From Thalassospira lucentensis MCCC 1A00383 = DSM 14000 (lineage in GTDB: Bacteria > Pseudomonadota > Alphaproteobacteria > Rhodospirillales > Thalassospiraceae): a DNA stretch of 64,000 bases. The DNA is taken from contig NZ_ATWN01000002.1 in NCBI RefSeq assembly GCF_000421265.1, positions 62,001-126,000 on the forward strand, given 5' to 3'. The stretch's first letter is position 1, and each line of letters opens with the position of its first letter. This document shows positions 62,263 through 64,000 of this stretch, one piece after another. Under the pieces are notes generated by a model. It did no database searches and was not told the DNA's origin. It was given only the letters and a program-made list of their open reading frames with translations. A program made the translations under genes and the position numbers.

Positions 62263-62324
62263 GGTCCTGATCCGCGCTTCATGGCATGCGCGAACCCGAA
62301 CATAGAAGACTTTTGGAGGATATC

Positions 62325-62885
62325 GTGACGGACGCCCAGGATAGATGGGTCTTTGGATATGGTTCGCTGTTATGGCGGCCGGGGTTTGAGTTCGCGGAAA
62401 AAGCGCGTGCCAAGCTGCCCGGTTACCATCGGTCGTTCTGTATCTATTCCCATCACTATCGTGGCACGCCGGAAAATCCGGGGCTTGTTCTTGGCCTGAA
62501 CAAGGGCGGGGAATGCGTTGGCAATGCCTTTCGCATCACACCGGAAAACTGGGGGATCGTGAAAGGGTATCTGGACGAGCGCGAGCTTGTGACCAACACC
62601 TATATTCCCGCCGATGTCGAAGTCGAACTTTCTGATGGGCGCACAGTGATCGCACATACCTATGTTGCCGATCCGACCCATGAACAATATGCCGGGAACC
62701 TGCCGGTGCGCACCGCGGTTGAGATCATTGTGGCGGCCCATGGCAATGTGGGTCCCAATCTGGAATATCTGGAAAATACCGTGTTGCATCTGGATCAAAT
62801 GGGGATTGTCGATCCGCCGTTGCATGATTTGATGGATCTGGTGCGGCGCGAATACGGCGAGATTAATATGGGGGCGGGCATCTGA
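62325..62885 (+). CDS. chaC: Glutathione-specific gamma-glutamylcyclotransferase (ChaC-like)
   Basis: A 186-residue protein with the cyclotransferase motif VFGYGSLLWRPGF near the start and the later ERELVTNTYIPADVEVEL, typical of ChaC. It breaks glutathione to 5-oxoproline and Cys-Gly. Start: GTG at 62325 with an excellent TTGGAGG 5 bases upstream; a frame to the ATG at 62286 lacks this. Its TGA overlaps the ATG of the next EamA gene (TGATG). Confidence 0.88.
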   Translation: MTDAQDRWVFGYGSLLWRPGFEFAEKARAKLPGYHRSFCIYSHHYRGTPENPGLVLGLNKGGECVGNAFRITPENWGIVKGYLDERELVTNTYIPADVEVELSDGRTVIAHTYVADPTHEQYAGNLPVRTAVEIIVAAHGNVGPNLEYLENTVLHLDQMGIVDPPLHDLMDLVRREYGEINMGAGI

Positions 62886-63853
62886 TGAGCCACGCGAATG
62901 CGTCGAATGTATCGAACGCGCCGAGTGTGACACAGGGGGATCAAACCCCGCTGCCGCTGGCCTATTTGATGCTGGTGATCTGTGCGATGATGTGGGGATC
63001 AAACCACGTTGTGGCGCGCGGGGTGAATGCGACAGTGCCGTTTGAAGCATTGGCATTCTGGCGCTGGGTTGTGGCGGCTGTGATGCTGTTTCCGTTCTGT
63101 GCCAGATACCTTGGGCGCGATTTGCGCCTGATGGCGCAGCACAAGATGTCGATGTTTCTGATCGGCTTTACCGGTGTCTTCCTGTTTTCGATCATCATCT
63201 ATCTTGCGGCCTATAATACAACGGCGGTCAATACCGGTTTGCTCAATGCAACGGCCCCTGTGTGGGTTCTGATATTTGCCGCCGTATTAACCGCAAACAA
63301 GCCCACGTTAAGTCAGTGGCTCGGGGTGCTGGTGGCGGGTGTCGGCACGGCAACGATCATTGCAAAGGCAGATTTTTCGGTGTTTACCGAGATGAGTTTC
63401 GTGTCTGGCGATGTGTTTGCAATGGTATCGGCCATGGTTTGGGCGGCCTATTCCATGTTGCTTAAACGTGCCCCAAAGGGGGTTCATCCGCTGAGCCTTG
63501 TGTTTGTGTCTGCCCTGATTGGTCTGGTGTTTTTAACCCCGCTTTATGTCTGGTCGCTTGTGGTGAACGGCGAGCCGTTCTTTACCCATCTTGATCCGGC
63601 GTGGCCCGACATGATGAAGATTTTCTATATCGGTGCGGGGCCAGCGTTCTTTGGATATCTTTTCTGGAACAGGGGGGTGTCGATTGTTGGTCCGGCGACG
63701 GCGGGTGTCTTTATGTATCTGATCCCGGTGTTTGCCAGTGGGCTTGCGATTGTCTTTCTGGGGGAAGAATTGCACCTTTATCATCTGGGCGGGATTGCCT
63801 TGATTGCCTTTGGTATCTGGCAGGCCACCAAGAAAAAACGCGCCGTATCCTAA
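62885..63853 (+). CDS. EamA/DMT-family transporter
   Basis: A 322-residue, ten-helix membrane protein with a polar Ser/Asn-rich N-terminal segment, then two EamA repeats (MMWGSNHVVARGVNA; TAPVWVLIFAAVL with LSQWLGVLVAGVG). Not close in sequence to the EamA protein at 61381. Its ATG overlaps the chaC stop by one base, so the two are translated together. Substrate unknown. Confidence 0.87.
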   Translation: MSHANASNVSNAPSVTQGDQTPLPLAYLMLVICAMMWGSNHVVARGVNATVPFEALAFWRWVVAAVMLFPFCARYLGRDLRLMAQHKMSMFLIGFTGVFLFSIIIYLAAYNTTAVNTGLLNATAPVWVLIFAAVLTANKPTLSQWLGVLVAGVGTATIIAKADFSVFTEMSFVSGDVFAMVSAMVWAAYSMLLKRAPKGVHPLSLVFVSALIGLVFLTPLYVWSLVVNGEPFFTHLDPAWPDMMKIFYIGAGPAFFGYLFWNRGVSIVGPATAGVFMYLIPVFASGLAIVFLGEELHLYHLGGIALIAFGIWQATKKKRAVS

Positions 63854-63869
63854 GGCAAAAAGACATACA

Positions 63870-63910
63870 AAAGGCCGGGATGCGCTGTGCAGCCCGGCCT
63901 TTGTTATTTC
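63870..63910 (+). terminator. Terminator after the second EamA gene
   Basis: AAAGGCCGGG and CCCGGCCTTT form a 10-base stem around a 13-base loop (with an inner TGC/GCA pairing), followed by TGTTATTTC. It lies 17 bases after the stop and is followed 27 bases later by the end of the minus-strand gene at 63937; the A-run on the left may serve that gene too. Confidence 0.85.
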
Positions 63911-63936
63911 ATCGACCTTAGAACCGACCTTGCGGA

Positions 63937-64000
63937 TCAGGAGGTTTTTTCCTGATTGGCCTCTTCTTCGGCGGCGATGTCGGCAGAGGTCAGCATCGGC
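63937..64000 (-). CDS. C-terminal end of an unidentified gene (runs off the right edge)
   Basis: The frame PMLTSADIAAEEEANQEKT then S and a TGA stop at 63939-63937 is open to the window edge. The codon pattern (GAC ATC GCC GCC GAA GAA GAG) is protein-like and acidic, and the terminator at 63870 follows on its strand. Too short to identify. Confidence 0.55.
   Translation of the reverse strand, partial: PMLTSADIAAEEEANQEKTS

Noticed and set aside
1-64000. CRISPR array, prophage or insertion sequence
   Set aside because: No regularly spaced repeat family, no integrase, transposase or terminal inverted repeats were seen; parDE is the only likely acquired pair.

Overview
The window looks like chromosomal DNA of a free-living, motile alphaproteobacterium of about 55 percent GC. 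Rhodospirillales, and Thalassospira in particular, fit best. This is inferred from gene content and order, not from a database search: gltD-gltB, glcDEF, pstSCAB-phoU-phoB with N-terminally extended permeases, metX-metW, chorismate mutase-hisC-tyrC, a DUF3572-type protein and uvrC-pgsA-moaE. Most of it is housekeeping sequence. I see no prophage, insertion sequence, CRISPR array or rRNA operon, and one tRNA.

Layout. 1-3330: the start of an unidentified gene on the minus strand, then divergent secA and its terminator. 3.3-14 kb: small genes of mixed function (lipoprotein hydrolase, ankyrin protein, MutT, CinA-like protein, BluB, autotransporter-type beta-barrel, tRNA-Leu, solute-binding protein, DUF3572, acetyltransferase, UppP). 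14-20.4 kb: glutamate synthase gltD-gltB with two stacked terminators. 20.4-31.2 kb: the most accessory-like part, with two small proteins sharing a C-terminal tail, a hybrid histidine kinase, an orphan peptide-type binding protein, a small protein resembling the FliG-binding tail of FliF, a 404-residue protein I do not recognise, a DksA-like protein, a secreted HExxH protein and a Cache-kinase/LuxR-regulator pair. 31.3-39.3 kb: pyc-glcD-glcE-glcF, apparently one transcription unit, preceded by a perfect FadR/PdhR/LldR-type palindrome. 39.3-46.3 kb: the phosphate regulon pstSCAB-phoU-phoB. 46.3-53.1 kb: two cation antiporters, a pteridine-reductase-like SDR, folB and uvrC. 53.1-58.1 kb: a parDE toxin-antitoxin pair between uvrC and pgsA, then moaE, a two-gene lipoprotein operon and metX-metW. 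58.2-64 kb: an aromatic amino acid operon, a ChaC protein between two EamA transporters, and the 3-prime end of another gene.

How the genes work together. GltBD assimilates ammonia. Pyruvate carboxylase and glycolate oxidase in one unit suggest growth on C2/C3 acids with linked anaplerosis. The Pst system takes up phosphate and signals through PhoU to PhoB; the PhoR kinase is not here. The chorismate mutase, aminotransferase and dehydrogenase genes lead towards tyrosine and phenylalanine; the downstream part of the first protein looks like a decayed prephenate dehydratase plus ACT domain.

The observations most worth following are the FadR-type operator at 31337-31355, the degenerate P-protein (58254-59147), the pentapeptide-like extension on FolB, the FliF-tail-like small protein at 26101, the paired tails at 20407 and 20794, the AT-rich gap with DnaA-box-like sites before uvrC, and two near-identical CRP-type palindromes. 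I found nothing that I can confidently call a new multi-gene system.
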